Shown piece by piece: positions 53,567 to 63,056 of a stretch of DNA of 63,056 nt. Positions within the stretch are counted from its first letter, which is position 1. Each line of letters opens with the position of its first letter. The notes below the pieces were generated by a model. The model did no database searches, was not told where the DNA came from, and saw only the letters and a list, made by a program, of their open reading frames with translations. Source of the stretch: Actinobacillus vicugnae (GTDB lineage: Bacteria > Pseudomonadota > Gammaproteobacteria > Enterobacterales > Pasteurellaceae). The DNA lies in the NCBI RefSeq assembly GCF_901687125.1, contig NZ_CABFJY010000007.1, positions 1-63,056 of the forward strand. Reading direction: 5' to 3'. The translations under genes were made by a program, and so were the position numbers.

Positions 53567-54184
53567 TTAGCCTTTTAAGCCTTCTGTAATACGCACAGCA
53601 TCCACACCTGCATTTGCTTCGACACGTTGCATAAACGGTGAAAGTTGTTCAAGGTGTGAGAAATCTAACCCTAAAATGCGGCACCAATTTAACATGATAT
53701 AAAGATACACATCTGCCACTGAAATATTCTCACCAAAGAAAATATGGCTTTCTAAATGTTCGTTTGCCACGGCTAATTGATCTAATAGCTGTTCTGCAGC
53801 TTGTTGGCGAATCACTTTCGTCAGCTCCTCATTACCTTCTGCATAGCTCGGTAGGCGGAACAATGGCGTAAATGACTTATGTACATCACTATTGAAAAAC
53901 GCTAACCAGCGAGAAGCTCTTGCTTTATCACACAATGTTTTGCTACCGAATAATTTAGCTTCTGGGTACTTCTCATCTAAATAATGCAAAATCGCTTGGT
54001 TTTGTGAAAGCACCAAATCGCCATCCACTAATAATGGCACTGCACCACGAGGGTTTAATGCTAAAAATTCTGCTGATTTGATAAATTCACGGCTTACTAA
54101 TTCTGCTTGATATTCTGCGCCAGTCCATTCTAATGCCACGTGTGGTACAAACGAACAAGCACCTTTTAAACCATAAAGTTTCAT
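53567..54184 (-). CDS. Glutathione S-transferase, beta class (GstA-like)
   Basis: This 205-residue protein begins [20 protein letters not shown], the beta-class thioredoxin-like domain with the conserved Cys-Ser pair (ACSFVPH); [32 protein letters not shown] supplies the glutathione-binding Ser/Glu region. The C-terminal helical domain is complete. The start has GGAG eight bases upstream; a longer frame is unsupported. It lies 25 bases after lysA on the same strand. Confidence 0.88.
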   Translation of the reverse strand: MKLYGLKGACSFVPHVALEWTGAEYQAELVSREFIKSAEFLALNPRGAVPLLVDGDLVLSQNQAILHYLDEKYPEAKLFGSKTLCDKARASRWLAFFNSDVHKSFTPLFRLPSYAEGNEELTKVIRQQAAEQLLDQLAVANEHLESHIFFGENISVADVYLYIMLNWCRILGLDFSHLEQLSPFMQRVEANAGVDAVRITEGLKG

Positions 54185-54208
54185 TACTTTCTCCATTAAT
54201 ATTTGCGG

Positions 54209-55459
54209 TTAAGGCAATAATTTTTCTAAACGCCATAAATCGGCAAAACTTGCACGTGCTTTAATTAGATGTGCTTGGTTGCCGTCCACCATAATTTCGA
54301 CCGCTTGTGGGCGGGAATTGTAAGTCGAAGACATTGTCGCACCATAAGCCCCCGCTGAGCGCATTGCAATTAAATCACCTTGCGCAATCGCTAATTCTCT
54401 GCCTTTGCCTAGAAAGTCTGAGGTCTCACAAATTGGGCCTACCACATCATAAATCGCTTTTTCACGGGTAAGCGACTGATCTACTTCGATAATTTGCATA
54501 TAGGCTTCATATAGCGCAGGGCGGATCATATCGTTCATACCTGTGTCCACAATCGCAAAATTACGATCTTCATTTGCTTTCAGGTATTCTACTTTTGTGA
54601 CTAAGATTCCTGCATTGGCGGTGATCGCACGACCTGGCTCTAAAATTATCTCAAGATCTGGATAATCGCTTAATTTTGCTAATAACGCTTGTGCATATTC
54701 AGTTGGGTGTGGTGGCTGCTCACCGTTGTATGTCACACCTAAACCACCGCCTAAATCTAAATGATGAAGCTCAATACCGTCTTCTTTAAGCTGTTCCATT
54801 AATACGATTAAACGATCAGTTGCGTCTAAAAACGGTTGTAATTCAGTTAATTGTGAGCCGATATGACAATCCATACCTGTGATTTTTACGTTCGGTAAAC
54901 TTTTTGCTAAGCCATAGACCTCACGTGCTTGAGTGACGCTCACACCAAATTTATTTTCTTTTAAACCTGTTGAAATATAAGGGTGAGTGTGTGCATCTAC
55001 GTCTGGGTTTACGCGCAATGAAATAGGCGCAATTTTGCCTAATTGACCTGCGACTTCATTAATGCGATGTAATTCCGCAATTGACTCAATATTAAAGCAA
55101 CGAATGCCAACTTCTAGCGCACGCTGGATCTCGGTGTGTGATTTTGCTACGCCTGAAAAGACGATTTTGCTCGCTTCACCGCCCGCGGCAAGCACACGTT
55201 CTAGCTCACCTTGAGAAACAATATCAAACCCCGAGCCAAGACGAGCCATCACATTTAATAATGCAATATTTGAATTTGATTTTACTGCAAAGCAGATAAG
55301 GTGTGGGTGTGTGCCGAACGCTTTATCAAAAGCGTGCCAGTGGCGCTCAAGTGTTGCACGAGAGTAGATATAAGCAGGTGTACCGTACTGATTAATAATG
55401 TCTGAAACAGAAACATCTTCTGCGAAAAGTTGTTGATTTTTATAGTCGAAATGATTCAT
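54209..55459 (-). CDS. lysA: Diaminopimelate decarboxylase
   Basis: This PLP enzyme makes lysine from meso-diaminopimelate. It has 416 residues: the PLP lysine is in CFAVKSNSNIALL, then HIGSQLTELQPF, LDLGGGLGV, EPGRAITANAG and the active-site Cys/Glu region GPICETSDFLG. It follows lptM, as in several relatives, and precedes the GST gene. Confidence 0.96.
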   Translation of the reverse strand: MNHFDYKNQQLFAEDVSVSDIINQYGTPAYIYSRATLERHWHAFDKAFGTHPHLICFAVKSNSNIALLNVMARLGSGFDIVSQGELERVLAAGGEASKIVFSGVAKSHTEIQRALEVGIRCFNIESIAELHRINEVAGQLGKIAPISLRVNPDVDAHTHPYISTGLKENKFGVSVTQAREVYGLAKSLPNVKITGMDCHIGSQLTELQPFLDATDRLIVLMEQLKEDGIELHHLDLGGGLGVTYNGEQPPHPTEYAQALLAKLSDYPDLEIILEPGRAITANAGILVTKVEYLKANEDRNFAIVDTGMNDMIRPALYEAYMQIIEVDQSLTREKAIYDVVGPICETSDFLGKGRELAIAQGDLIAMRSAGAYGATMSSTYNSRPQAVEIMVDGNQAHLIKARASFADLWRLEKLLP

Positions 55460-55563
55460 TTAGTTATCCGTTGTGTTTGAAAATCACATTCGCAAAATAT
55501 TTGCAAAAAAGCACTCAAATTTGACCGCTTGCAATACTTATTTTGCTTTATTGTGGCGAAAGC

Positions 55564-55680
55564 TTATTTTGATTGTTGTTGAGCAGGCGCTTGCTCAGGG
55601 AAATAAAGTGGGCCTTTCACGCCACAAGCGGTTAAGCCTAATGCTGCAATAAATGCCACCAAAAATAATTTTTTCATCAT
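55564..55680 (-). CDS. lptM: LptM (YifL) small lipoprotein
   Basis: This 38-residue lipoprotein has a lipobox LTAC and the mature start CGVKGPLYFPEQ, which is the LptM signature (LTGCGLKGPLYFP in E. coli). LptM helps the LptD/LptE outer-membrane complex to mature. Two consecutive ATGs are possible starts; AGGA lies four bases before the first and seven before the second. An uptake-signal core overlaps the lipobox codons. It lies upstream of lysA on the same strand. Confidence 0.9.
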   Translation of the reverse strand: MMKKLFLVAFIAALGLTACGVKGPLYFPEQAPAQQQSK

Positions 55681-55819
55681 AAATCCTTGCGAGTAAATAC
55701 AGTCTGCTGATTCTAAAACAAATCGCTGTCCTGAAAAAGCAAAAAAGCCATTTCTCCGCTTTTTAGAGAAATGACTTTTGCAAAATATTAGGTAAATTTG
55801 ACCTCTTGTGGTGGCTTTA

Positions 55820-56929
55820 TTAGGTTAATGCCGCTTCTGCTGTGACATAAGGAAGCCCGAAAGCATCACTCACGCCTTTGAAAGTACAATTGCCGTTATA
55901 AGTATTTAAGCCTTGTAGCAATGCGCTGTTATTTAAACACGCTTGACGTACCCCATATTGCGCAATCAACAGACCATATTCAAGGGTAGAATCGGTTAGG
56001 CCAAGTGTGGCAGTGCGAGCAACGCAACCTGGCATATTTGCCACACAGTAATGAATAATGCCATCTATTTCATAGATTGGGTCATTGTGTGTGGTTGCTT
56101 TTGACGTTTCAAAACAGCCGCCTTGGTCTATCGCCACATCCACCAACACTGCACCTTTTTTCATCAGTTTAAGATCTGCACGACGTAATAAATGTGGCGC
56201 TTTAGCACCAGGAATGAGTACTGCACCAATCACAACATCTGCTTGCGATAAGAGATTGAGAAGATTGCCTCTTGAGCTGGTGAGCGTTGTGATTTGCATA
56301 CCAAACATTTGGTCAATATAAGCTAAACGAGTGGCATTAATATCTAAGATGGTTACATCTGCACCAATCCCCATTGCAATTTGTGCGGCATTTAACCCTA
56401 CTACACCTGCGCCTAAAATCACCACTTTGGCTTTTGGTGTACCCGCAGTACCGCTTAATAACGTGCCTGTGCCACCAAAGGTTTTTTGGCTAAATTTTGC
56501 TGCTTCTAATACGGACAAACGCCCTGCAATCGCACTCATTGGCGCTAAGCAAGGTAAACCTGCTGGTGTTTTAATGGTTTCATAGGCAATGGATTGAATC
56601 TTTTTAGCTAATAACATTTCGGTGAGCGGTTTATCTGCCGCTAAATGTAGATAGGTATAGAGGATTTGATTTTCACGGAAGTAGTGGTATTCACTTTCAA
56701 TCGGCTCTTTCACTTTTATAATCATCTCACTGTTAGCAAACAGTGTCGCTTTATCCGTTAGCGTAGCACCAGCCATCTGATAAGCTTCATCACTAAAGCC
56801 AATTTCTGCACCTGCACCATATTCAATATACACCGTATGACCCGCCTCTACATAAGATTGGACATTAGCAGGTGTTAAGCCAACACGATATTCTTGGACT
56901 TTCACTTCTTTTGGGCAACCAATAATCAT
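55820..56929 (-). CDS. ald: Alanine dehydrogenase
   Basis: This NAD-dependent enzyme interconverts alanine with pyruvate and ammonia. It has 369 residues from MIIGCPKEVKVQEYRVGLTP, and AGGAGAACATT sits ahead of that ATG. Landmarks are VKVKEPI-type sequence (IIKVKEPIESEY), YTYLHLAAD with the catalytic His, the Rossmann motif VVILGAGVVGLNAAQIA, and DVAIDQGGCFETS. An upstream start would add 14 unrelated residues. Confidence 0.94.
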   Translation of the reverse strand: MIIGCPKEVKVQEYRVGLTPANVQSYVEAGHTVYIEYGAGAEIGFSDEAYQMAGATLTDKATLFANSEMIIKVKEPIESEYHYFRENQILYTYLHLAADKPLTEMLLAKKIQSIAYETIKTPAGLPCLAPMSAIAGRLSVLEAAKFSQKTFGGTGTLLSGTAGTPKAKVVILGAGVVGLNAAQIAMGIGADVTILDINATRLAYIDQMFGMQITTLTSSRGNLLNLLSQADVVIGAVLIPGAKAPHLLRRADLKLMKKGAVLVDVAIDQGGCFETSKATTHNDPIYEIDGIIHYCVANMPGCVARTATLGLTDSTLEYGLLIAQYGVRQACLNNSALLQGLNTYNGNCTFKGVSDAFGLPYVTAEAALT

Positions 56930-57121
56930 AATGTTCTCCTTAAACACAAGGTTTTGCTCGACAACATCCAAAGTGCAATTTTAACAAAATTATAACTTTG
57001 TTGATTATTATGCAATCTCTACGCAAAAATTTATGTGAAGCCTCTCACAGTTTTACAAAATTTTGCTTTTTTGCACGGACATTCACACCAAGGATTCAGA
57101 CTTGCAAAATGGCATGCAAAT

Positions 57122-57484
57122 TTAACCGCTTGTTAGCGTTCGGATGAGGAGAATGCCTAAGAGCGTGCAAATAATTCCACCAAGTAAGTGAAGGCTAATG
57201 ATGCTTAGTGCTTGCCAATATTTATCAGCGAGTAGCTTTTCGCTTACTTCTAAAGAAAAACTCGAAAAAGTGGTAAAACTGCCTAAAAAGCCCGTGATAA
57301 ATAATAATTTCTGGCTATCATTCAAGTTTAGCCCAACAGCGACACCAATTAACAAGCAGCCGATCCAATTTGCTAGCAAAGTGCCGAAAGCGAATTGGCT
57401 TAACCAACCATTAAACCATACGCCCAATTGCCAGCGAGAAATAGCACCGAGTACCGCTCCTATCGTAATCAATAATAGCTTCAT
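57122..57484 (-). CDS. crcB: Fluoride channel CrcB/Fluc
   Basis: This 120-residue dual-topology membrane protein exports fluoride. Four hydrophobic segments are visible; GAVLGAISRWQLG and GFLGSFTTFSSFSLE (the Phe-box/Ser-Thr region) are diagnostic. It follows the transporter gene on the same strand: the alternative GTG start overlaps the transporter stop (TAGTG). I chose the ATG next to it. No fluoride riboswitch is apparent. Confidence 0.93.
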   Translation of the reverse strand: MKLLLITIGAVLGAISRWQLGVWFNGWLSQFAFGTLLANWIGCLLIGVAVGLNLNDSQKLLFITGFLGSFTTFSSFSLEVSEKLLADKYWQALSIISLHLLGGIICTLLGILLIRTLTSG

Positions 57485-57486
57485 CA

Positions 57487-58551
57487 CTACACCAAAAATA
57501 AATGTGGAATCAGATTCATCACCACCACGGTCGCAACCGAAAGTAGCAAACGTGAAGCACCAAAAATAAAGCCCCGATTTGTGCCATTATCAAATTTCAC
57601 CAATAAATTCGCCATTGCTGTTAACGCATACACTTCAATCACGGTAAAAATCACCAAGTACAAATAAGCAGAAAACAGCGAAATATAATGGAGTGTGATG
57701 AACCATGGCACAATAATGCCAACTGCTAGTAGTGGTGCAACCCAAATAGTTTGCTTTGTGGTTAAATTAATTTTGCGTGAGAAATAGCTTTGTAATGAAA
57801 CCGTCATTAAGCCATTTACAAACAGCGCAATTGGGCTATGTTCTGGCGCAGCTAATTTGTTATCAAACAAAAACGGGAAAATCACAAAAAATGAAGTAGC
57901 AATTGACAGCGGAATAAACAACATCAAATGCACAAATAAAAATTCTTTAGTGATAATTTCTCGAATCTGCCCAAAGCGGAATTTCACCAAGGTTTGTAGT
58001 GTTTGAATTTGATAAAACGGCTTCACCATTAATGCAAATAACACCGCTTCCATTGCAAAACAAACCCAAATCAACAACGCAATTTGATCAAATTTAATAA
58101 ATGGAATGACTAACAACGGCGCAAACATCGATGACATACTGGTGACTTTCAAATACTTGCCTTGTAAGCGTGTTTTCTCCGCATATTCCTCACCCGCAAG
58201 CGCCAATAAACAGGCTTTCGCATTGGTACCGAACAAACAGCTTCCCAACCCAAAGCAGGTTGTTGCCAGCAATAACAGCCAATAACTTTCTGCCGAAAGA
58301 AAGAAAATATACGCCAATACATCTAACAAACAGCCAAGCAACATCATTTTAGCTAAGCCGTAGCGATCGCCCCAAATGCCCGCCAGAATAGCCAGTGCTT
58401 GATTACAGAAAAAGAGTAACGAAAGTGAAAAAGCAATTTCGCCATTGCTTAATCCTTTTTTCTGAAGATAAATAAAAAAGACCGTCTGCATTGAAAAAAA
58501 TGCAAGAGTGGAAAAAAAGCGTCGAGTCAGTAAAAGTTTTTGTAGGTTCAT
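57487..58551 (-). CDS. Major facilitator superfamily transporter, function unknown
   Basis: This 354-residue membrane protein has about ten to eleven hydrophobic segments. The MFS loop motif is recognisable as GIWGDRYGLAKMMLLG between TM2 and TM3. The protein is shorter than most MFS carriers (about 400), mainly in the C-terminal half. The substrate cannot be told from sequence. It is coupled to crcB downstream and divergent from anmK. Confidence 0.8.
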   Translation of the reverse strand: MNLQKLLLTRRFFSTLAFFSMQTVFFIYLQKKGLSNGEIAFSLSLLFFCNQALAILAGIWGDRYGLAKMMLLGCLLDVLAYIFFLSAESYWLLLLATTCFGLGSCLFGTNAKACLLALAGEEYAEKTRLQGKYLKVTSMSSMFAPLLVIPFIKFDQIALLIWVCFAMEAVLFALMVKPFYQIQTLQTLVKFRFGQIREIITKEFLFVHLMLFIPLSIATSFFVIFPFLFDNKLAAPEHSPIALFVNGLMTVSLQSYFSRKINLTTKQTIWVAPLLAVGIIVPWFITLHYISLFSAYLYLVIFTVIEVYALTAMANLLVKFDNGTNRGFIFGASRLLLSVATVVVMNLIPHLFLV

Positions 58552-58644
58552 AAGTTGGTAAATTTGTAAAAATCAGCCGAGATCTTACCGCTTTTAGGCG
58601 GTATATTCGATATAATTCAACAAATTTTCCTGTTCTCTTAACTT

Positions 58645-59754
58645 ATGACTAAAAATCTCTATCTTGGCGTAATGTCTGGCACAAGTCTTGACGGTGTCGA
58701 TCTTTGCCTAATGGATTTTGCAAAAAATCCACCAAAATTAACCGCTTGTGGCTTTATCCCCATGCCTGAAGAGTTGCGTAGATCGTTATCCGCATTGCTA
58801 AAAAGTGGCGAAACTTCATTGCAAAACCTCGGGGAAATTGATCATCGCTTGGGCTTACTTTATGCAGAAGGTATCAATCAATTTTTAGCTGAAAATCAGC
58901 TAACCGCACAGGATATTCAAGCGATTGGTTGCCACGGGCAAACTGTATGGCATTCACCCAACAGCCGTTTTCCGTTTACGATGCAAATTGGCGATATGAA
59001 TTTGGTTGCAGCTAAAACGGGGATTACCACTGTGGCGGATTTTCGTCGTAAAGATATGGCGGTTGGCGGGCAAGGCGCACCACTTGTACCTGCTTTTCAT
59101 GAAGGTATTTTTGCTTCAGCAGAACGCTTAACTGTAGTGCTAAATATTGGCGGTATCTCGAATATTTCTGTGTTAGCACCAAATCAACCGACGATTGGTT
59201 ATGATGTAAGTGTTGGTAATGCTTTGATGGATTCTTGGATCGAACTGCACCAAGCAAAACGCTACGATAAAAACGCTGAATGGGCAAAAACAGGCACGTT
59301 AATACCCGAATTATTGGCGTGTTTGTTAGATGAAACATTTTTCCAATTGCCTGCACCGAAAAGTACGGGGCGAGAATTATTTAATCTCACATGGCTGGCA
59401 GAAAAAGCGAAGCATTTGAATGCTTATCGCCCTCAAGACGTACAGCGTACACTGGCCGAATTTACCGCACAAAGTGTCGTAAATGAACTAAATACGCTTA
59501 AAAGTGAAAAGCAGTGCTTATTACTTGTTTGTGGTGGTGGCGCACGTAACCCATTGTTAATGCAACGTTTTTGTGAATTATTGCCGAGCTGGACGGTTGC
59601 CACTACCAGCGAGTATGGGCTAGATATAGATTATGTAGAAGCAGCGGCTTTTGCATGGCTTGCCTATCAACGTATACATAACTTACCGAGCAATTTACCT
59701 CGTGTGACAGGTGCAAATCAATCGGTAAGTTTAGGAGTGATTTATCCCAAATAA
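58645..59754 (+). CDS. anmK: Anhydro-N-acetylmuramic acid kinase
   Basis: This recycling enzyme opens and phosphorylates anhydro-MurNAc to MurNAc-6-phosphate. It has 369 residues with the start [20 protein letters not shown] (phosphate loop), [36 protein letters not shown] and [14 protein letters not shown]. It is directly followed by murQ, which uses its product, so the two form a recycling operon. Confidence 0.95.
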   Translation: MTKNLYLGVMSGTSLDGVDLCLMDFAKNPPKLTACGFIPMPEELRRSLSALLKSGETSLQNLGEIDHRLGLLYAEGINQFLAENQLTAQDIQAIGCHGQTVWHSPNSRFPFTMQIGDMNLVAAKTGITTVADFRRKDMAVGGQGAPLVPAFHEGIFASAERLTVVLNIGGISNISVLAPNQPTIGYDVSVGNALMDSWIELHQAKRYDKNAEWAKTGTLIPELLACLLDETFFQLPAPKSTGRELFNLTWLAEKAKHLNAYRPQDVQRTLAEFTAQSVVNELNTLKSEKQCLLLVCGGGARNPLLMQRFCELLPSWTVATTSEYGLDIDYVEAAAFAWLAYQRIHNLPSNLPRVTGANQSVSLGVIYPK

Positions 59755-59769
59755 CGCTTTTTTGAGTGA

Positions 59770-60729
<960 letters not shown>

Positions 60730-60872
60730 GCAATGTCTTCGGGTTGCATCATTAGACGAGGGGAGATTTGATCGCGATATTGATTAGATATAAGCAATAA
60801 GTGGTCAAATCCCTCTGAAATTTTGCAAAAAATCTGAGAAAGTTGACCGCTTATCAGGTGTTAGAATCAGGC

Positions 60873-62270
60873 TTAACGCTTACCACCAAACATTCCGCCT
60901 AAGCCAGCGAGGCCGCCTAAACCGCCTCCGCCCATTAAGCCTTTCATGCCTCGCATCATTTTCGCCATACCGCCTTTGCGCATTTTTTTCATCATTCGTT
61001 GCATTTCATCGAATTGTTTCAGCAATTTATTTACATCCTGCACTTGAGTGCCAGAACCTAACGCAATACGACGACGGCGTGAGCCTTTGATAATTTCTGG
61101 GTTTGCACGTTCTTTTAGTGTCATGGAATTGATGATCGCTTCCATTTTGACAAACATTTTGTCGTCCACCTGATTTTTTACATGGTCTGGTAAATTTTTC
61201 GCACCAGGTAATTTATCAAGCATTGACATCATGCCTCCCATTTTCTTCATTTCGATCAACTGTTCACGGAAATCCTCAAGGGTGAAATCGTCCCCTTTTT
61301 TGAATTTCTGAGCCATTTTTTCCGCTTTTTCTTGATCGACAGAACGTTGTAAATCTTCAATTAATGAGAGAACATCGCCCATCCCTAGAATACGAGAAGC
61401 AACACGATCTGGATGGAATGGCTCAAGTGCATCGGTCTTTTCGCCAACACCGAGGAATTTAATCGGCTTGCCTGTAATTTGGCGGATAGATAACGCGGCA
61501 CCACCACGTGCATCGCCATCTACTTTAGTTAGAATCACACCCGTCAGCGGTAGCGCTTCGTTGAAGGCTTTTGCTGTATTGGCTGCGTCTTGACCTGTCA
61601 TCGCATCTACGGTGAACAGGGTTTCGATTGGATTTAAAACGCTGTGAATTTGCTGGATTTCTTGCATCATCTCGCCGTCTACATGCAAACGACCCGCTGT
61701 ATCGACAATCAAGACATCAAAGAAATTTAATTTGGCGTGCTTAAGTGCAAGTTCCGCAATTTCAACAGGCTTTTGGCTGGTATCAGTTGGGAAAAAATCC
61801 ACTTTGAGCGCTTCAGCTAAAGTTTGAAGCTGTTTAATCGCAGCAGGGCGGTATACGTCCGCTGAAACAACTAAGACTTTCTTTTTATGGCGTTCTTTAA
61901 GGAATTTAGCTAGCTTGCCGACCGAGGTGGTTTTACCAGCACCTTGTAAACCAGTCATTAAAATTACCGCTGGCGGTTGAGTGGCAAGGTTTAGCTCTTC
62001 ATTCGCTTCACCCATCGCTTTCTCAAGCTCACCTTGTACGATTTTAAGAAATTCTTGACCTGGCGTTAGGCTTTTATTTACTTCTTCACCAATTGCACGC
62101 TCTTTTACTTTATTGATAAATTCACGTACTACAGGTAATGCTACATCGGCTTCTAATAACGCCATACGCACTTCGCGTAGCGTATCTTTAATATTATCTT
62201 CAGTTAAACGACCTTTACCCGTAATGTTGCGTAGGGTTTTCGATAGTCTGTCAGATAGGTTTTCAAACAT
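60873..62270 (-). CDS. ffh: Signal recognition particle protein Ffh
   Basis: This is the GTPase of the bacterial SRP, which with 4.5S RNA delivers nascent membrane proteins to FtsY. It has 465 residues: an N domain (MFENLSDRLSKTLRNI), a G domain with MTGLQGAGKTTSVGKLAKFL, DTAGRLHVD and TKVDGDARGG, and a Met-rich M domain ending MRKGGMAKMMRGMKGLMGGGG and a Gly-rich tail. All motifs are intact. Confidence 0.97.
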   Translation of the reverse strand: MFENLSDRLSKTLRNITGKGRLTEDNIKDTLREVRMALLEADVALPVVREFINKVKERAIGEEVNKSLTPGQEFLKIVQGELEKAMGEANEELNLATQPPAVILMTGLQGAGKTTSVGKLAKFLKERHKKKVLVVSADVYRPAAIKQLQTLAEALKVDFFPTDTSQKPVEIAELALKHAKLNFFDVLIVDTAGRLHVDGEMMQEIQQIHSVLNPIETLFTVDAMTGQDAANTAKAFNEALPLTGVILTKVDGDARGGAALSIRQITGKPIKFLGVGEKTDALEPFHPDRVASRILGMGDVLSLIEDLQRSVDQEKAEKMAQKFKKGDDFTLEDFREQLIEMKKMGGMMSMLDKLPGAKNLPDHVKNQVDDKMFVKMEAIINSMTLKERANPEIIKGSRRRRIALGSGTQVQDVNKLLKQFDEMQRMMKKMRKGGMAKMMRGMKGLMGGGGLGGLAGLGGMFGGKR

Positions 62271-62360
62271 AATTTTCTCTTTGCAAAATTTTTCTAAAAT
62301 TCGACCGCTTGTCTTTTGAAACTAAATAAGAACAAGCGAAAAATTGTTTTTATTATACAA

Positions 62361-62397
62361 AAAATCCACCTTTATAACAGGATAAAAGGTGGATTTT
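62361..62397 (-). terminator. Hairpin upstream of ffh (proximal)
   Basis: AAATCCACCTTT and AAAGGTGGATTT form a 12-bp stem; read on the minus strand it ends in a T run (TTTTTTGTATAA). It lies about 90 bp before the ffh start codon, so it would stop any transcript from upstream. Confidence 0.8.
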
Positions 62398-62410
62398 TAG
62401 GTATAAAAAA

Positions 62411-62443
62411 TGCGACATCACTCGTATTAAAAGTGATGTCGCA
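62411..62443 (-). terminator. Hairpin upstream of ffh (distal)
   Basis: TGCGACATCACT and AGTGATGTCGCA form a perfect 12-bp stem with a nine-base loop. On the minus strand it is followed by TTTTTT. It is one of two terminator-like structures in series. Confidence 0.8.
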
Positions 62444-62610
62444 AAATTGACGATATTCGAGGAATCATTTTTTATTGTTTCACTAATGATACTCTTTCTG
62501 ACGAGATTTTGCGAAGAGAAATTTCAAGTTTTTTTAAAAAATTGGAGAGAGATCACAAAATTTCGGCAATAGTGTCAAAATGAGTGTAAATGAAAGTGAT
62601 AGGAGATAAA

Positions 62611-62650
62611 AGGCAAAACCCTGACAGTTGATTAACTATCAGGGCTTTAG
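62611..62650 (-). terminator. Terminator of the tRNA-Asn/Phe transcript
   Basis: CCCTGACAGTT and AACTATCAGGG pair with one mismatch; on the minus strand the stem is followed by TTTTGCCTTTT. It lies five bases after the last tRNA-Asn on its strand. Confidence 0.85.
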
Positions 62651-62654
62651 AATA

Positions 62655-62730
62655 TGGCTCCTCCTGCGGGACTCGAACCTGCGACATATGGATTAACAGT
62701 CCACCGTTCTACCGACTGAACTAAGGAGGA
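62655..62730 (-). tRNA. tRNA-Asn (GUU), copy 1
   Basis: A 76-nt cloverleaf with encoded CCA; acceptor stem TCCTCCT pairs with AGGAGGA, anticodon loop CTGTTAA with anticodon GTT. Same sequence as the copy at 62947-63022. Confidence 0.97.
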
Positions 62731-62735
62731 ATAGA

Positions 62736-62811
62736 TGGTGCCTCGAGGCGGAATCGAACCACCGACACGGGGATTTTCAATCCCCTGCTCTACCGACTGA
62801 GCTATCGAGGC
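62736..62811 (-). tRNA. tRNA-Phe (GAA)
   Basis: A 76-nt cloverleaf with encoded CCA; acceptor stem GCCTCGA pairs with TCGAGGC, anticodon stem GGGGA/TCCCC around loop TTGAAAA gives anticodon GAA. It lies five bases upstream of tRNA-Asn on the same strand. Confidence 0.97.
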
Positions 62812-62912
62812 ATCGCATTGATTGCGAATGATTTATTATGCAACTATTTGAGTTTATCGTCAAGTTAGCAAACCAACTTTTTCTGGTTAAGCTCAAGATT
62901 GCTCATAAATTT

Positions 62913-62939
62913 AAGCCCTAATGAAAATCATCAGGGCTT
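62913..62939 (-). terminator. Hairpin between the two Asn/Phe tRNA units
   Basis: AAGCCCTAATGA and TCATCAGGGCTT pair with one mismatch around a three-base loop. It takes the place that the 62611-62650 terminator has behind the other unit. The T run on the minus strand is short (AAATTTATGAG follows), so termination may be partial. Confidence 0.6.
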
Positions 62940-62946
62940 TAGAATA

Positions 62947-63022
62947 TGGCTCCTCCTGCGGGACTCGAACCTGCGACATATGGATTAACAGTCCACCGTT
63001 CTACCGACTGAACTAAGGAGGA
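62947..63022 (-). tRNA. tRNA-Asn (GUU), copy 2
   Basis: Identical in sequence to copy 1, 292 bp away. The 12 bases following the CCA end (CAGGGCTTTAGA side) are also shared, so the duplication covered the tRNA pair and the start of the trailer. Confidence 0.97.
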
Positions 63023-63027
63023 ATAGA

Positions 63028-63056
63028 TGGTGCCTCGAGGCGGAATCGAACCACCG
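63028..63056 (-). tRNA. tRNA-Phe (GAA), copy 2, cut by window edge
   Basis: The CCA end, acceptor strand and T-arm (GGTGGTTCGATTCCGCC) match the complete tRNA-Phe. The rest lies outside the window, so the anticodon is not seen. The five-base spacer to tRNA-Asn is the same as in the first unit. Confidence 0.9.

Larger units (their letters stand above)
62271..62654. other. Non-coding region between ffh and the tRNA array
   Basis: About 380 bases with no clear gene. On the minus strand, in order: the tRNA terminator (62611-62650), about 170 unassigned bases, then two strong terminator-like hairpins (62411-62443 and 62361-62397), then a short leader to ffh. A 13-codon frame, MIPRISSILRHHF, runs into the first hairpin. 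The unassigned part with two terminators behind it could be a small RNA gene or an attenuated leader. Confidence 0.6.

Noticed and set aside
57485..57487. Alternative GTG start for crcB
   Set aside because: It overlaps the stop codon of the upstream gene and adds only one residue; the adjacent ATG is the simpler choice. The GTG cannot be excluded.

Overview
The window comes from a member of the Pasteurellaceae. Gene content and order match that family: an H. influenzae-like yiaKLMNO-lyxK block, the rpoZ-spoT pair, mltG-tmk-holB, and an S-/N-oxide reductase set. Short uptake-signal-like sequences with the core ACAAGCGGT or its complement ACCGCTTGT occur throughout, many as inverted pairs between genes. 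That variant, rather than AAGTGCGGT, points to the Actinobacillus pleuropneumoniae / Mannheimia / Bibersteinia side of the family. The sequence does not fix the species.

Layout. The left edge holds the end of an IS3-family transposase gene, then roxA (ribosomal oxygenase). At 2-6.6 kb is a metal- or siderophore-type ABC import operon with two paralogous binding proteins and a cupredoxin, behind a consensus CRP site. At 6.7-10.4 kb an FNR-box-preceded operon encodes a monohaem cytochrome, a molybdopterin S-/N-oxide reductase and its TorD chaperone. The two glycyl-tRNA synthetase genes, normally adjacent, are separated by about 2.7 kb of accessory DNA (racemase, two nuclease-fold proteins, a 117-bp repeat pair). 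From 16 to 34 kb lie mostly core genes: bioC, xerC, lpxH, tatD, holB, tmk, mltG, three tRNA-Lys, acpP, rpe, the type B ribosomal proteins L31 and L36, mrcB, menB, spoT and rpoZ. The mltG-tmk-holB-tatD neighbourhood is interrupted by a parDE toxin-antitoxin pair and a decayed DUF3883-type gene. SpoT lacks roughly 130 residues between its TGS and ACT domains.

The most unusual stretch is 34.8-39.0 kb. It holds a run of seven very short ORFs (16-24 codons), each with its own Shine-Dalgarno sequence and mostly separated by hairpins. Two further micro-ORFs stand behind separate promoters. All three promoters carry the palindrome TACAAATTTGTA exactly 26 bp upstream of the -10 hexamer (measured from its 14-bp frame). 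A Fic protein gene sits inside this island. A broken cas1 (whose first part looks like cas2) and an intact-looking small cas2-like gene follow, with no CRISPR array or effector genes. I do not recognise this assembly as a described system.

The right half contains ppsR/ppsA (PEP synthase and its regulator), the 2,3-diketo-L-gulonate uptake and catabolism operon with a duplicated TRAP binding protein, a HutW-HutX fusion for anaerobic haem use behind overlapping FNR- and Fur-like boxes, lptM/lysA, ald, crcB, anmK/murQ (muropeptide recycling) and ffh. It ends with a tandemly repeated tRNA-Asn/tRNA-Phe unit that runs off the window.
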